A DNA stretch of 46,133 nt from CBDDEH01 sp965226865 (GCA_965226865.1 CBDDEH010000001.1:1-46133); one strand, 5' to 3'; counted from the stretch's first letter, positions 25,728-34,085 are shown. Numbers and translations: made by a program. Notes: a model not told the origin generated them from the sequence alone.

Positions 25728-26888
25728 CTACTTCAACTTGCGCAGTATCTGGAGCAGATTGTTCACCTCCAGCCTGGTGTTGAAGAAGTGCAGCGATACC
25801 CGCACGCATGGCGGGTAGCCCACCGGGCGGGCCACTATCTGGTGGCGCTCCCAAAGTTCGGCGACGAACTCTTTTGGGTCGACTCCGTCTATGCTAAAAG
25901 AGACCAGGCCGGAGGAGAGACTTCCCCTGAGTGGAGACAGGATTTTAACATAAGGCATCTGCTGGAGATGATATTTCAAATGGGAAGCTAGGTAGATGTT
26001 GCGGCGTTCGATGTCCCTGACGCCGACGTCGTTGATGAATTTGATGGCTTCCGTGAATCCGGCAATAAGTGCGTAGCTGCTGGAGGTCAGAAGGAACTTG
26101 TCGATCGAGTCGGTATTAGCTTCGAATTCGTAGGGGTCATCGTGGACCAGGGACGCCTTGCTTGAGACTGCTGTTGGTTCGACCTCCGGGATCAGTTCCC
26201 GGCGTATGTAGAGAGCGCCCGCCCCCTCGGGACCCAGGAGCCATTTTTGCGCAGGGATAGAGTAGAAATCGCAGTCCAGTTCTTTGACATCTAGCGGAAT
26301 CTGACCTGCTGTCTGAGCGCCGTCCAGCAGCATCAGGACTCCCCGGTCCTTAGTCATCTCACGTATTTCCTTAACGGGCATTCGCAAGCCGGACGAGTAC
26401 TGGATGTGGCTTATGAAAATAAGTTTAGTGCGCTCGGTGAGGGCGGCCCGGAACTTCTCGACTATCGAGTCTTTCTCCTCGTTTGTGGCGATGTGAAGCA
26501 CTTTCAGGACGGCGCCATGCCGATGCTGCCGAAAGTATCCGGGAGTTAGCACGGAGCTGTGCTCAAGGTCGCACGTGATGATCTCATCACCCTCGCTCCA
26601 TTGCAGTCCGTTCATAACTATGTTAAGCCCTGCAGTCGTGTTTTGGGTCAGGCAGATCTCCTCAGGTATGGCGTTCAGAAGGCCGGCCACAGCTTCACGT
26701 GCCTTAACCTGAATCTCTTTCCCGCTGGCGAGCACTTCGGGAGTCGTGGGGCCATCCTCCATTTCGTACTCGAGCCGGTCCTTTATCGCTGTTGTGACCG
26801 CCAGTGGGGACGGTCCGGACCATCCCGTGTTCACGTAGACCAGTTTCTTACAGACCGGGATCTGCTCTCTCAGCTTCATAAAGTCCAT
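25728..26888 (-). CDS. Class V aminotransferase (cysteine desulfurase-like fold)
   Basis: A PLP-dependent fold-type I enzyme of 386 residues. The PLP lysine is Lys215 (SIPAQKWLLGPEG), with cofactor-contact blocks TQNTTAGLNI (81-90), EHSSVLTPG near 110 and LLDGAQTAGQIP (188-198). The class V family includes cysteine desulfurases, isopenicillin-N epimerases and serine-pyruvate or kynureninase-like enzymes. The catalytic loop cysteine of desulfurases is not seen where expected near the C-terminal third, so I favour a general class V aminotransferase or epimerase. It lies 66 bases downstream of the LLM oxidoreductase on the same strand, possibly as one operon. Confidence 0.88.
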   Translation of the reverse strand: MDFMKLREQIPVCKKLVYVNTGWSGPSPLAVTTAIKDRLEYEMEDGPTTPEVLASGKEIQVKAREAVAGLLNAIPEEICLTQNTTAGLNIVMNGLQWSEGDEIITCDLEHSSVLTPGYFRQHRHGAVLKVLHIATNEEKDSIVEKFRAALTERTKLIFISHIQYSSGLRMPVKEIREMTKDRGVLMLLDGAQTAGQIPLDVKELDCDFYSIPAQKWLLGPEGAGALYIRRELIPEVEPTAVSSKASLVHDDPYEFEANTDSIDKFLLTSSSYALIAGFTEAIKFINDVGVRDIERRNIYLASHLKYHLQQMPYVKILSPLRGSLSSGLVSFSIDGVDPKEFVAELWERHQIVARPVGYPPCVRVSLHFFNTRLEVNNLLQILRKLK

Positions 26889-26954
26889 TGGCTGATATCC
26901 TCTTAAGTTACGATAGTGGAACGGACGACGCCGGGCAAAGATGAGTCAGACGGG

Positions 26955-27800
26955 CTACTTGAGCACCTCTTTGGCCATCTGCTCAAGTTCCGAGAGCACT
27001 TCTTTCTCTTCGATGCCTTTCACCCTGATGGCCACTTCTGCGATCCCGATTGCTTCATACCCATCCAGCAGACTCTTTTTGGGCGGAACGCCGTAGGGGA
27101 TAACCTGTATGGATTTAGGGTCCCGTCCAGCCTCGATCGCAAACCGGTCCAGTGTCTCACGGCCCTGGTGCACCCTCTCAGGGTTGAAATGGCTCGGCAT
27201 CCAGCCGTCGCCCCATTCCGCTGTGCGTTTGAGCACATTTTCAGTCCAGCCTCCGAGAAAGACGGGAGGATGGGGCTTCTGAACTGGCTTGGGTAACGAT
27301 TTGACCAATGGGAAATCATAGAATCGCCCGTGGTATTCCGCCTCGTCTTTGCTCCAAAGCTCCTTCATCACGCGGACCGCTTCTTCGGTCTGTGTCCATG
27401 GGTGGGCGGAGTCGCCCCCCATAATCTGAATCTCCTCTTTCAGCCAGCCGGCGCCTACACCGAAGACGAAGCGGCCACCGGAGTAGTGGTCAAGGGTCGC
27501 TATTTCCTTGGCCAGTAGGAGAGGGTTTCGCTCTGGGACCAAGCAGATACCAGTTCCCAATTTGATTCTGGTGGTCACTGCTGAAGCCCTGGCCAGTGCG
27601 ATAAACGGGTCCGCGATTTCGCCGTATATGGGCGGGATTGGCTCACCCGGTTGGCCCAAGAAGCCGGTTTTGACGTCTACGGGCAAGATTGGATGTTCAG
27701 CAGCCCAGAAGGAGTGAAAGCCCAGTTCTTCAGCCCTTTTCGCGAACACGGCAGGATCTATCGAGTAACCAGTGTGAATTCTAAAAACTCCGATTTTCAT
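26955..27800 (-). CDS. LLM-class F420-dependent oxidoreductase
   Basis: A 281-residue luciferase-like (LLM) TIM-barrel protein. The N-terminal MKIGVFRIHTGYSIDPAVFA, the AEELGFHSFWAAEH block (18-31), the IKLGTGICLVPERNPLLLAKEIATLD segment (split here at about 78-104) and SGGRFVFGVGAGWLKEE are typical of F420-dependent or FMN-dependent members. The C-terminal half has PPVFLGGWTENVLKRTAEWGDGW. Such enzymes are common where coenzyme F420 is used. The substrate is unknown. It is on the same strand as the aminotransferase 66 bases on, and 64 bases upstream of its start an insertion sequence has entered the intergenic region. Confidence 0.9.
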   Translation of the reverse strand: MKIGVFRIHTGYSIDPAVFAKRAEELGFHSFWAAEHPILPVDVKTGFLGQPGEPIPPIYGEIADPFIALARASAVTTRIKLGTGICLVPERNPLLLAKEIATLDHYSGGRFVFGVGAGWLKEEIQIMGGDSAHPWTQTEEAVRVMKELWSKDEAEYHGRFYDFPLVKSLPKPVQKPHPPVFLGGWTENVLKRTAEWGDGWMPSHFNPERVHQGRETLDRFAIEAGRDPKSIQVIPYGVPPKKSLLDGYEAIGIAEVAIRVKGIEEKEVLSELEQMAKEVLK

Positions 27801-27864
27801 CAGTGGCCTCCCAGAACGTCGAATTTTTTCTGTTATCCATTCCTAGAGGGACGGGATAATTCTA

Positions 27865-28709
27865 GGGTATAGTCCCAAAACAGCCACCTGTGAGAGAATG
27901 GTGGCATGGGACGGAAGATTGGGTGCCCTCGATGTCAACACGCCAAGAGCTGGAGCATTCGGCGAGGTAAGAGTCGTTGTGCAGCCTGCCACTACGAGTG
28001 GGTGCCCAGGGCGCTGCCGCTTCGGTTGTCGCCAGGGGAGTGGCGGCGACTGTTGCGCTGGTTCGTCTTGGGGCAGAGTGCCGAGGTGATTGCCCAGGAG
28101 GCCCGCCTGGAGCGAAAGCGAGTCCTGCGAGCCCTGATCGTGGTGCGCCAGGCCATGGTCCGGGACGTTCCCCATGTCTTCTCCGGCGTGGTGGAGGTCG
28201 ACGAGACCTACCTGGGAGGTTCCTGGCGCAACAGGCGCCTGACAAAGCGTGTTCAGGGCACGAAGCGGGGCCGTGGAACCACTAAGCAAGCTGTCTTTGG
28301 GATCCTGTGTCGAGGTGGCCTGGTGTGGGCGCAAGTGGTACCTAACGTGGAAGCCAAGACGCTGCTGCCGCTCCTGCACCAACGCGTGCAACGTGGCTCC
28401 ATCGTCTGCTCGGACACCTTTACCAGCTACACGGGCGTCGCAGCGGGGGGCTACGTCCACCGGCTTGTGGACCACAGCCAGGCGTTCAGCGATCGGCAAG
28501 GGAGCCACGTCAACGGCTTGGAGGGCTTCTGGGGTTATCTCAAGCGGCGTCTGGCAGCCAAAGGGGGAGTCCGCCGAGAACGGCTGCCCCTCTATCTTGC
28601 TGAGTATGTCTGGCGCTACAATCATCGGCGTCTGTTGGGACCAGAACAGGTTAAGACATTGTTCAAGCTGCTTCAAAGCTAATCCGGTGGCTAAAACGGG
28701 ACTTTACCC
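27865..28709 (+). mobile_element. IS1595-family insertion sequence (ISXO2-like), complete
   Basis: The element is 845 bp. Its ends are GGGTATAGTCCC on the left and the reverse complement GGGTAAAGTCCC on the right. Over the terminal 24 bases the two inverted repeats agree at about 18 positions, closing with AGCCACC. It is flanked by a perfect 8-bp direct repeat TAATTCTA (27857-27864 and 28710-28717), the target-site length known for this family. It contains one intact transposase. It sits between the LLM oxidoreductase and the MFS transporter and breaks no gene. Intact ends, matching flanks and an open transposase frame point to a recent insertion. Confidence 0.93.
27906..28682 (+). CDS. IS1595-family transposase
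   Basis: A 258-residue transposase with an N-terminal zinc ribbon (Cys7, Cys10, Cys25, Cys28), a helix-turn-helix-like middle (SPGEWRRLLRWF... VIAQEARLERKRVLRAL) and an ISXO2-type DDE catalytic domain. The acidic residues are Asp99 in VEVDETYLGG, Asp170 in CSDTFTSY and Glu206 in HVNGLEGFWGYLK. It fills the 845-bp element, starting 41 bases from the left end. The frame is unbroken, so the element may still move. Confidence 0.93.
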   Translation: MGRKIGCPRCQHAKSWSIRRGKSRCAACHYEWVPRALPLRLSPGEWRRLLRWFVLGQSAEVIAQEARLERKRVLRALIVVRQAMVRDVPHVFSGVVEVDETYLGGSWRNRRLTKRVQGTKRGRGTTKQAVFGILCRGGLVWAQVVPNVEAKTLLPLLHQRVQRGSIVCSDTFTSYTGVAAGGYVHRLVDHSQAFSDRQGSHVNGLEGFWGYLKRRLAAKGGVRRERLPLYLAEYVWRYNHRRLLGPEQVKTLFKLLQS

Positions 28710-28725
28710 TAATTCTATTCTACCC

Positions 28726-28744
28726 GTTCTCGCCTGGCGAGAAC
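28726..28744. terminator. Palindrome at the end of the MFS gene
   Basis: GTTCTCGCC and GGCGAGAAC form a 9-base inverted repeat around a single T, just past the MFS stop on the minus strand and beside the insertion sequence. No T-run follows, so terminator function is only possible. Confidence 0.3.
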
Positions 28745-28748
28745 CAAT

Positions 28749-30071
28749 CTATCCCTCTTCCTTGACTGGAGAAGGTCTAGACGAGGGCGCCTCAGACTCC
28801 CTCTTTAACACCCTCTCATTACGGGAGGGAGGACCGAGAGATTTCAGTACCACAAAGGACAGCCCGATGCAGACAACCAGGCTAATGACCGCGGCCTCCT
28901 GCCCGAAGCCAAGAGTAGTGGATATCAGAGGCCACAGCGCCAACCCGGTGACTCTGCCGAGTTTGCCCACCATGCCGTGGAGGCCGAAGAATTCTCCCAC
29001 ATATTGGGGCGGTGTTAATTCGAGTAAGTAGGGCCTGTCAGCTGAGAAAACGGCGCCAATGGCCACCCCTGATAAGCAACCGACTATCCAGTAAAGATGC
29101 TTGCTCAATTCTAGTTCTGGAATGCCCACGGCGAGCAGTAGCAAGCCCACCCATATAAGCAGGCCTGTGGTGATCACGCGTCCGGCGCCTATCCGATCAG
29201 CTAGCCGTCCCCAGGCTGCCGCGCTGGGAACGGCGATGGCGATCCCGCTTAGAATGACCAGGTATATCTCTTGGTCACTGAGACCCACAGTCTGGGACGC
29301 GAAAACGACTCCGAAAGCAGTAGAAGTATTGATTCCCAGGCTAAAGAGGAAACGGCTGACGAGATATGGGCGGAAGCCTGGGAACCTGTGGAGGCCTCTT
29401 AGATTATCGCGTAGTTGAACGAATCCCTGGAGGACTTTGGTGGAAAGTCCCGAAGCAGCCACTTCTCGGCGCCGCTCCTTGAGTAAAAGAAAAATGGGAA
29501 GAGCGAACAGGAAGAACAGGATGGCGATGACACGGAACACAAACACGTAGCCTTCACGTTCTGCCAAGATGAGGGCGGCCCCCACACCGAACAAGGCGCC
29601 GATGTAGCCAATGCCTATGCCCAAGCCTGCTATAGTTCCGCGGTTGGTCTCGCTACTGACCTCGGTTAGAAGGGCGTTGTAAAAGACCGTGCCTATCTCC
29701 ATCGAACACAAAGCCAATGCTAACAGTGCTAGAGAAGTTGTTAGGCCACCGCTTCCGATGAAAAGTGTCGCCGCTATGGATACGAGAGTGGTGGCGAGCA
29801 GCATGGGCGTTCTACGGCCCGCCTGGTCCGATATAGCGCCCAATATGGGGGATAAGACAAGCACCACAGCCATGGCGCCGGCAAGTGTGTAGCCAAGGGT
29901 GGCATCATCCCCTCCCATACCAGGCGGGACATCGTCAACTGCTTTGGTAACCCATAGTGGAAAGGAAAGGCCGACGATGCCGGCCCAAAATACGGTGTTG
30001 CCAATGTCGTATATGAACCATGAACCCACTGCCGAGCGGCGTGGCTGGGGCTGTGTTGCGTCTACTTCCAA
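28749..30071 (-). CDS. MFS transporter, UMF1/Atg22-like
   Basis: A 440-residue major facilitator with about 12 membrane helices. The first helix region SWFIYDIGNTVFWAGIV and the loop motif DQAGRRTPML (about 85-94) fit the UMF1 branch, whose members are often annotated as vacuole-effluxer-like or amino-acid/drug exporters. The helix 10 segment FSADRPYLLELTPPQYVGEFFGLHG is another branch hallmark. The substrate is unknown. The last 20 residues (SSRPSPVKEEG end) are translated from a GC-rich, partly palindromic sequence and look like a replaced C-terminus. It is read from a good promoter at 30228-30256. Confidence 0.88.
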   Translation of the reverse strand: MEVDATQPQPRRSAVGSWFIYDIGNTVFWAGIVGLSFPLWVTKAVDDVPPGMGGDDATLGYTLAGAMAVVLVLSPILGAISDQAGRRTPMLLATTLVSIAATLFIGSGGLTTSLALLALALCSMEIGTVFYNALLTEVSSETNRGTIAGLGIGIGYIGALFGVGAALILAEREGYVFVFRVIAILFFLFALPIFLLLKERRREVAASGLSTKVLQGFVQLRDNLRGLHRFPGFRPYLVSRFLFSLGINTSTAFGVVFASQTVGLSDQEIYLVILSGIAIAVPSAAAWGRLADRIGAGRVITTGLLIWVGLLLLAVGIPELELSKHLYWIVGCLSGVAIGAVFSADRPYLLELTPPQYVGEFFGLHGMVGKLGRVTGLALWPLISTTLGFGQEAAVISLVVCIGLSFVVLKSLGPPSRNERVLKRESEAPSSRPSPVKEEG

Positions 30072-30227
30072 TGCTTGTTATAGCCGTTCTGGGCCTGGTC
30101 TTCAGACATGACGAGTCCTTCCTAGCAAGACCGCGGAAGCTGGGCGATCTTCAAAAAACTGGGGCGTTGTGGGACGGTGGCCCTTAAGGCGCCGGAATGA
30201 TCCCCAGCTCGGCATCAAGCCCAGGTC

Positions 30228-30256
30228 AATATATCGTGCTGCCAAAAGACCGTCAA
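30228..30256 (-). promoter_or_regulatory. Sigma70-type promoter for the MFS transporter
   Basis: On the minus strand TTGACG (30256-30251), a 17-base spacer and TATATT (30233-30228) give a close consensus match, with about 150 bases of leader before the transporter start. The rest of the 30072-30361 gap shows no gene. Confidence 0.6.
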
Positions 30257-30361
30257 GGGAGACCCGTATGTGCTTGGGATGCGGTGATATTTGTGGGAAC
30301 ACCGGACTCAGCAACTTGCGACTCCATGCTCTAGTTATCTGAGATGATCGGAGTATTTTAA

Positions 30362-32227
30362 GTGACCTTGGTCATCGTGATAGCAGCTTGGACCGCGGGT
30401 GTCCTTCTCGGTATGCATACAAACCCGGGCATCGCGGCCCTGGTCCTCTTCTTTTTTGCCGCGTTGGCGCTTGCGGGTCTCCTCTGGACACGACGCCTCC
30501 CACTCCTACCCTCGCTTCTGTTGTTCGTGCTGGTCATCGGCATCATCAGGGTGGAGTTGTCTGAACAGGCCGACCAGCTCAAGGACCTGAACGGCCAAGA
30601 GCCGGTCCTGGTTCAGGGCATCGTGCAGAGTGATCCCCAGGTGGCCGAACGTGGCGTGGAGTTTGTCCTGTCAGTTGAAGTGATTGACTTCGGCGACGGA
30701 GCAGAAGACGTCGGCGGTAGGATCAAGGTCAACGCCAGGCCGACCGCGGAGCTTGTGCGGGCCAGGGAGGCGCCCTATTTCCGTTACGGCGACCGGCTGG
30801 AGATGGAAGGAATGCTTGAGAAGCCATCAGCTCTCGGTGATTTCGACTACGGTGCGTACCTGGCGAATCAAGGGATTAGTCTCACGATGCCCTTCCCGGA
30901 CCAGCTGCGGTTGCTAGACCAGGGCAGGGGAAACACGGTCCTGGAGAACGTCTACAACTTGAGGCGAGAGCTTTCCAAAGGCCTAAATCGAGCGATGCCA
31001 GAGCCTCAGGCGTCTCTAAGCCAGGCACTGCTCCTGGGCATTCGTGGGAGGTTGCCGGAAGATACCATCGAGGATTTCAGGTCCACCGGAACCTCCCATA
31101 TGCTGGCAATATCAGGGCTGCATGTAGGAGTCGTTCTTGCCATGAGCCTGTGGGCGGGCGCTTGGATGATAGGTCGGAGAAGGCAGGCATATCTCTTGCT
31201 TCCACTTAGCGCGATCTGGCTTTACGCGCTCGTAAGCGGGTTCTCGGACCCTGTGGAGAGGGCAGCTATTATGGGAAGCGTGTTCCTCCTGGGTGTGGCT
31301 CTGGGAAGGCCCAAGAGCATATTCCCTGCCCTGGCTCTAGCTGCCGCGGTCATGGTAGGCATAGCACCACAAGTGCTAAATCAGGTCTCTTTTCAGCTTA
31401 GCTTCACGGCAATGGCCGGGATAGCGTTGTTGGTTGAACGAGAGCCTCTGCTGTGGAGGAGGCTCAATGCGTTTCCTGTCCCTCTCCGGGTGGAGTGGAT
31501 GGGAGCCCTAATCCGGGCCCTTGTGGTCTTAGTTGCGGTGCAACTGCGCGCCCTCACGAACCAGATGGTTAAAGTCCAGGAGGCTGAACGCCTTCATATC
31601 GCACGGGAACTTCACGACGAGATTGGTCGGGTCTTGACTGGGCTCCAGTTGACTCTGGAATCTGGGAAGCGCTTGGCCAGTGACGGCGTAAGATCCAGGA
31701 TTGATGAGGCCCAAGAGTTGGTCAATGGGCTGATAGGCCGGATACGTGAGTTGGCGTTGGACCTGAGGCCAGCGATGCTGGACGATCTGGGCCTCCTGGC
31801 TACCTTGAGATGGTATTTTGAGCGTTACACTACGCAAACCAATGTTGAGGTCCAATTCGCGCCTGCCGAACCAGATGAGCGATTCCGGCCGGAAGTTGAG
31901 ACCGCCGTGTACCGCATCATACAAGAGTCGCTGACCAACGTCGCCCGCCATGCCGGCGCCAGCCAAGCAAGTGTACGATTGTGGACTGACACGGGGACCA
32001 TCGGCGTCGAAATAAAAGACCGCGGGACTGGCTTTAATACCGCGGGCATACCGAAAAATGGCGCCTCCACCGGCCTGCTTGGGATGCGCGAGCGGGCGAC
32101 TTTATTGGGTGGCCATTTCGAAGTCGCATCGGCCCCAGGGACCGGTTCAACGGTCACTGCCCTTTTGCCACTGGGTGGTCCCCGTCAAGACCAGCATAGG
32201 GGCAACGGGTCTGAGGCAGGGAGCTAA
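30362..32227 (+). CDS. ComEC N-terminal region fused to NarL-type histidine kinase
   Basis: One 621-residue frame joins two unrelated protein types. Residues 1-185 resemble the ComEC N-terminal domain (two membrane helices, then an OB-like region with VLVQGIVQSDPQ and FDYGAYLANQGI). Residues about 215-365 are the start of the competence channel domain, with ALLLGIRGRLPEDT and the diagnostic STGTSHMLAISGLHVG (241-256). From about 385 it is a sensor kinase: a membrane helix (382-396), the HisKA_3 box ERLHIARELHDE with His418, the N-box QESLTNVARHA (521-531), DRGTGF (553-558) and GLLGMRER (571-578). The last third of the channel and the metallo-beta-lactamase domain of ComEC are absent. The GTG start has CGGAG upstream. 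An ATG at 31499 (Met380, GGAG before it) could start a free kinase. No response regulator lies nearby. Confidence 0.85.
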   Translation: MTLVIVIAAWTAGVLLGMHTNPGIAALVLFFFAALALAGLLWTRRLPLLPSLLLFVLVIGIIRVELSEQADQLKDLNGQEPVLVQGIVQSDPQVAERGVEFVLSVEVIDFGDGAEDVGGRIKVNARPTAELVRAREAPYFRYGDRLEMEGMLEKPSALGDFDYGAYLANQGISLTMPFPDQLRLLDQGRGNTVLENVYNLRRELSKGLNRAMPEPQASLSQALLLGIRGRLPEDTIEDFRSTGTSHMLAISGLHVGVVLAMSLWAGAWMIGRRRQAYLLLPLSAIWLYALVSGFSDPVERAAIMGSVFLLGVALGRPKSIFPALALAAAVMVGIAPQVLNQVSFQLSFTAMAGIALLVEREPLLWRRLNAFPVPLRVEWMGALIRALVVLVAVQLRALTNQMVKVQEAERLHIARELHDEIGRVLTGLQLTLESGKRLASDGVRSRIDEAQELVNGLIGRIRELALDLRPAMLDDLGLLATLRWYFERYTTQTNVEVQFAPAEPDERFRPEVETAVYRIIQESLTNVARHAGASQASVRLWTDTGTIGVEIKDRGTGFNTAGIPKNGASTGLLGMRERATLLGGHFEVASAPGTGSTVTALLPLGGPRQDQHRGNGSEAGS

Positions 32228-32285
32228 CTCGATGTCGGATTTTGTATCATTTCACGGACTCAAATAATAAACGGAGGGGATACAC

Positions 32286-32678
32286 ATGAACGCTTCTGAT
32301 GTAATGACCAACCCGGTCATCACCGCCATGCCGTCGACCAGCGCGCGGGACATAGCTGGAGTTTTGCTCACGGAGGGTTTCAGCGGAGTACCCATTGTCG
32401 ACGAAAATGGGGAGGTCGTCGGGATAGTGACGGAAGCGGACCTGATTCGCGCGCTAAGGTGGAACAGGCCCCTGGAGACCACGACTGCCTCCGAAATCAT
32501 GAGCAAGGACGTTAAGGCGGTGGACATCCACACGCCGATCACCCTGGTGATGGAGATTCTGGAGACAGAGCACTTCCTCCGTGTGCCCGTAACGGACAGC
32601 GGGAAGCTAGTGGGCATCATTTCCCGACGCGACTTGATCAAGGCCAGCGTTGCGCCGCAGTTCAAGAAGTTCGGGTAG
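32286..32678 (+). CDS. CBS-domain pair protein
   Basis: A 130-residue protein made of two CBS motifs (a Bateman module): MNASDVMTNPVITAMPST... VPIVDENGEVVGIVTEADLIRAL and ASEIMSKDVKAVD... VPVTDSGKLVGIISRRDLIKA. Such modules bind adenosyl ligands (AMP, ATP, SAM) and act as energy or ion sensors. No effector domain is attached. A strong ribosome site (GGAGGGGA) lies 6 bases before the ATG. It follows the fused kinase gene by 58 bases and may be co-transcribed with it. It ends 7 bases from the remains of an IMP dehydrogenase on the other strand. Confidence 0.92.
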   Translation: MNASDVMTNPVITAMPSTSARDIAGVLLTEGFSGVPIVDENGEVVGIVTEADLIRALRWNRPLETTTASEIMSKDVKAVDIHTPITLVMEILETEHFLRVPVTDSGKLVGIISRRDLIKASVAPQFKKFG

Positions 32679-32685
32679 TCCAGCT

Positions 32686-32924
32686 TTAAAAGCTGCCCAG
32701 GTCGTATGGGCCGGACTCTCTGAAGCCGGCCTCGGTCTGCCTGATGAACCTGGCCTTCAGCCACATTTCGTCGATGGTTGAGGCGCCGCAGTAGCTCATT
32801 CCGGAGCGCAGGCCTGGCGTGTGAACCGGGTGGAGCAGTCAACCTCTCGCCGCGACATGATCGACGAGAACCTTGGAAGCAGCAGGACATCGTCGTAGGT
32901 CAGAGCCAGCGGTATCTCGGCCAA
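32686..32924 (-). pseudogene. guaB: IMP dehydrogenase / GMP reductase remnant, internal deletion
   Basis: Only both ends of an IMP dehydrogenase-type gene remain. A TTG start with GGAGG 10 bases upstream gives LALTYDDVLLLPRFSSIMS and REVDCSTRFT, the classic N-terminus. Then the frame runs to a stop, while a different frame continues with TPGLRSGMSYCGASTIDE and ARFIRQTEAGFRESGPYDL before TAA, the family's C-terminus. The junction is near 32818-32828. About 30 N-terminal and 45 C-terminal residues survive; a full protein is close to 490 residues, so roughly 1.2 kb has been lost. A functional copy should exist elsewhere. Confidence 0.85.
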
Positions 32925-33155
32925 AATGCTCAGTCCTCCGCTCGATTGGGCCGTGACAGAGGCCCTTCCATACCTATCTTAACCCACATTTCCCAGATCA
33001 ACCACATGGGTGAGTCGTAATCCGGTAAGAGTACTGCCCATATGAGCCGTTTAAATCGATATTCTGGCCAGTTGAGTGTGCTAAACTTGCCGTGTTATCG
33101 GGATATAGCTGTGGATACTACCCGGTGAGTCGATCAATTATGAGGTAAGGAACGA

Positions 33156-33518
33156 ATGGCAACTGTTAGATACATAGTGAGCGACGTTGAGGAGGCCGTA
33201 GCATTTTACACGCAGCAACTGGGGTTTTCGCTGGATCAGAATTTCGGACCCATCGCTATGGTCTCCAGGGAGGACCTTCAGCTTTGGCTCGCCGGTCCTA
33301 AAACTTCAGCTGCTCGACCAATGCCGGACGGGCGCGTCCCAGAGCCAGGGGGGTGGAATCGCCTCGTCATCCGAGTAGATGACCTTGCGGCCCTGGTGGA
33401 GACATTGAGAGGAGCAGGAACTCACTTTCGGAATGAGATCATCAGTGGGCCGGGTGGACAGCAGATTCTTGCAGAAGACCCAGCGGGTAATCCGATCGAG
33501 TTGTTTCAGCCTGCCTGA
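33156..33518 (+). CDS. Glyoxalase/VOC-fold protein
   Basis: A 120-residue single VOC module pair: MATVRYIVSDVEEAVAFY at the start, then ...LGFSLDQNFGP, LVIRVDDLAALVETLRGAG in the second half and the closing ILAEDPAGNPIELFQP with the usual metal-ligand Glu. Members are metal-dependent lyases, dioxygenases or drug-binding proteins acting as dimers; nothing in the context indicates which. The His ligand common near the N-terminus is replaced here (TVRYIVSD), so it may bind rather than catalyse. Confidence 0.85.
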   Translation: MATVRYIVSDVEEAVAFYTQQLGFSLDQNFGPIAMVSREDLQLWLAGPKTSAARPMPDGRVPEPGGWNRLVIRVDDLAALVETLRGAGTHFRNEIISGPGGQQILAEDPAGNPIELFQPA

Positions 33519-33531
33519 GTGAGCCCACCGT

Positions 33532-34035
33532 TCAACAATATCCCACACAGGCCAGCTCAACTCGACCCATTCCCTCGTTAACTCCTGCTGTGGTAATGAA
33601 TCGCACCTCAACTTTTTCAGGCGGCCAGCTATGATTAGGCACTACTGGATAGCCTTTGGAGTTTGCGCCCTTAAGCGCTTTTTCTAGGGAACCTTCACTA
33701 TTGATCAGTCTCAAGATTGTAAGAAGCGTGCACCTTGCCCAGCCGGCTACCTCCCAAACAAGATCCGGAAAACTTGACGTGGCCTTGTCGAATCCGATCA
33801 ATTTGCGATCGACTCCGTGGGCCACTGTATTCCGTTGATTGTGTGCAATAATGCATCTACTCTTGATCCCTGACCGTTTACAGCCGTCTTCAGGTTCCAG
33901 AATCCTCGCCAGCCTTGCCGGATCTTTTTTATCCTTCCTAGTCTGCCATCTCTCGTCTTGTTTGAGAATCAAAGATTCAATTGAGATGAACAGATCTGGA
34001 CATAGGATTCTTGCGCCTGTATAGCTGAGACTCAT
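33532..34035 (-). CDS. Hypothetical protein with HEPN-like RNxxxH motif
   Basis: A 167-residue frame with no clear database-style identity. The first half reads LFISIESLILKQDE ... KKDPARLARILEP, and the centre IIAHNQRNTVAHGVDRK carries an R-N-x-x-x-H motif followed by a helix (DLVWEVAGWARCTLLTILRLI). That order (helix with SLEALL-type sequence, lysine/aspartate linker, RNxxxH, alpha-helix) is how HEPN domains, often RNases of defence or toxin systems, are built. The N-terminus begins abruptly just after the TetR gene end, so the protein may be the C-terminal half of a longer one. No antitoxin partner is visible. The call rests on motif order only; chance or a shadow frame cannot be excluded. 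Confidence 0.4.
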   Translation of the reverse strand: MSLSYTGARILCPDLFISIESLILKQDERWQTRKDKKDPARLARILEPEDGCKRSGIKSRCIIAHNQRNTVAHGVDRKLIGFDKATSSFPDLVWEVAGWARCTLLTILRLINSEGSLEKALKGANSKGYPVVPNHSWPPEKVEVRFITTAGVNEGMGRVELACVGYC

Positions 34036-34085
34036 ATCTAAACCTTGGATGGTGCAGGATTGAGCGATAAGCGGGGGTCAGCGGC

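Noticed and set aside
32252..32890. 212-residue ORF on the minus strand
   Set aside because: It is the shadow of the CBS-pair gene and runs across the IMPDH remnant in the wrong frame.
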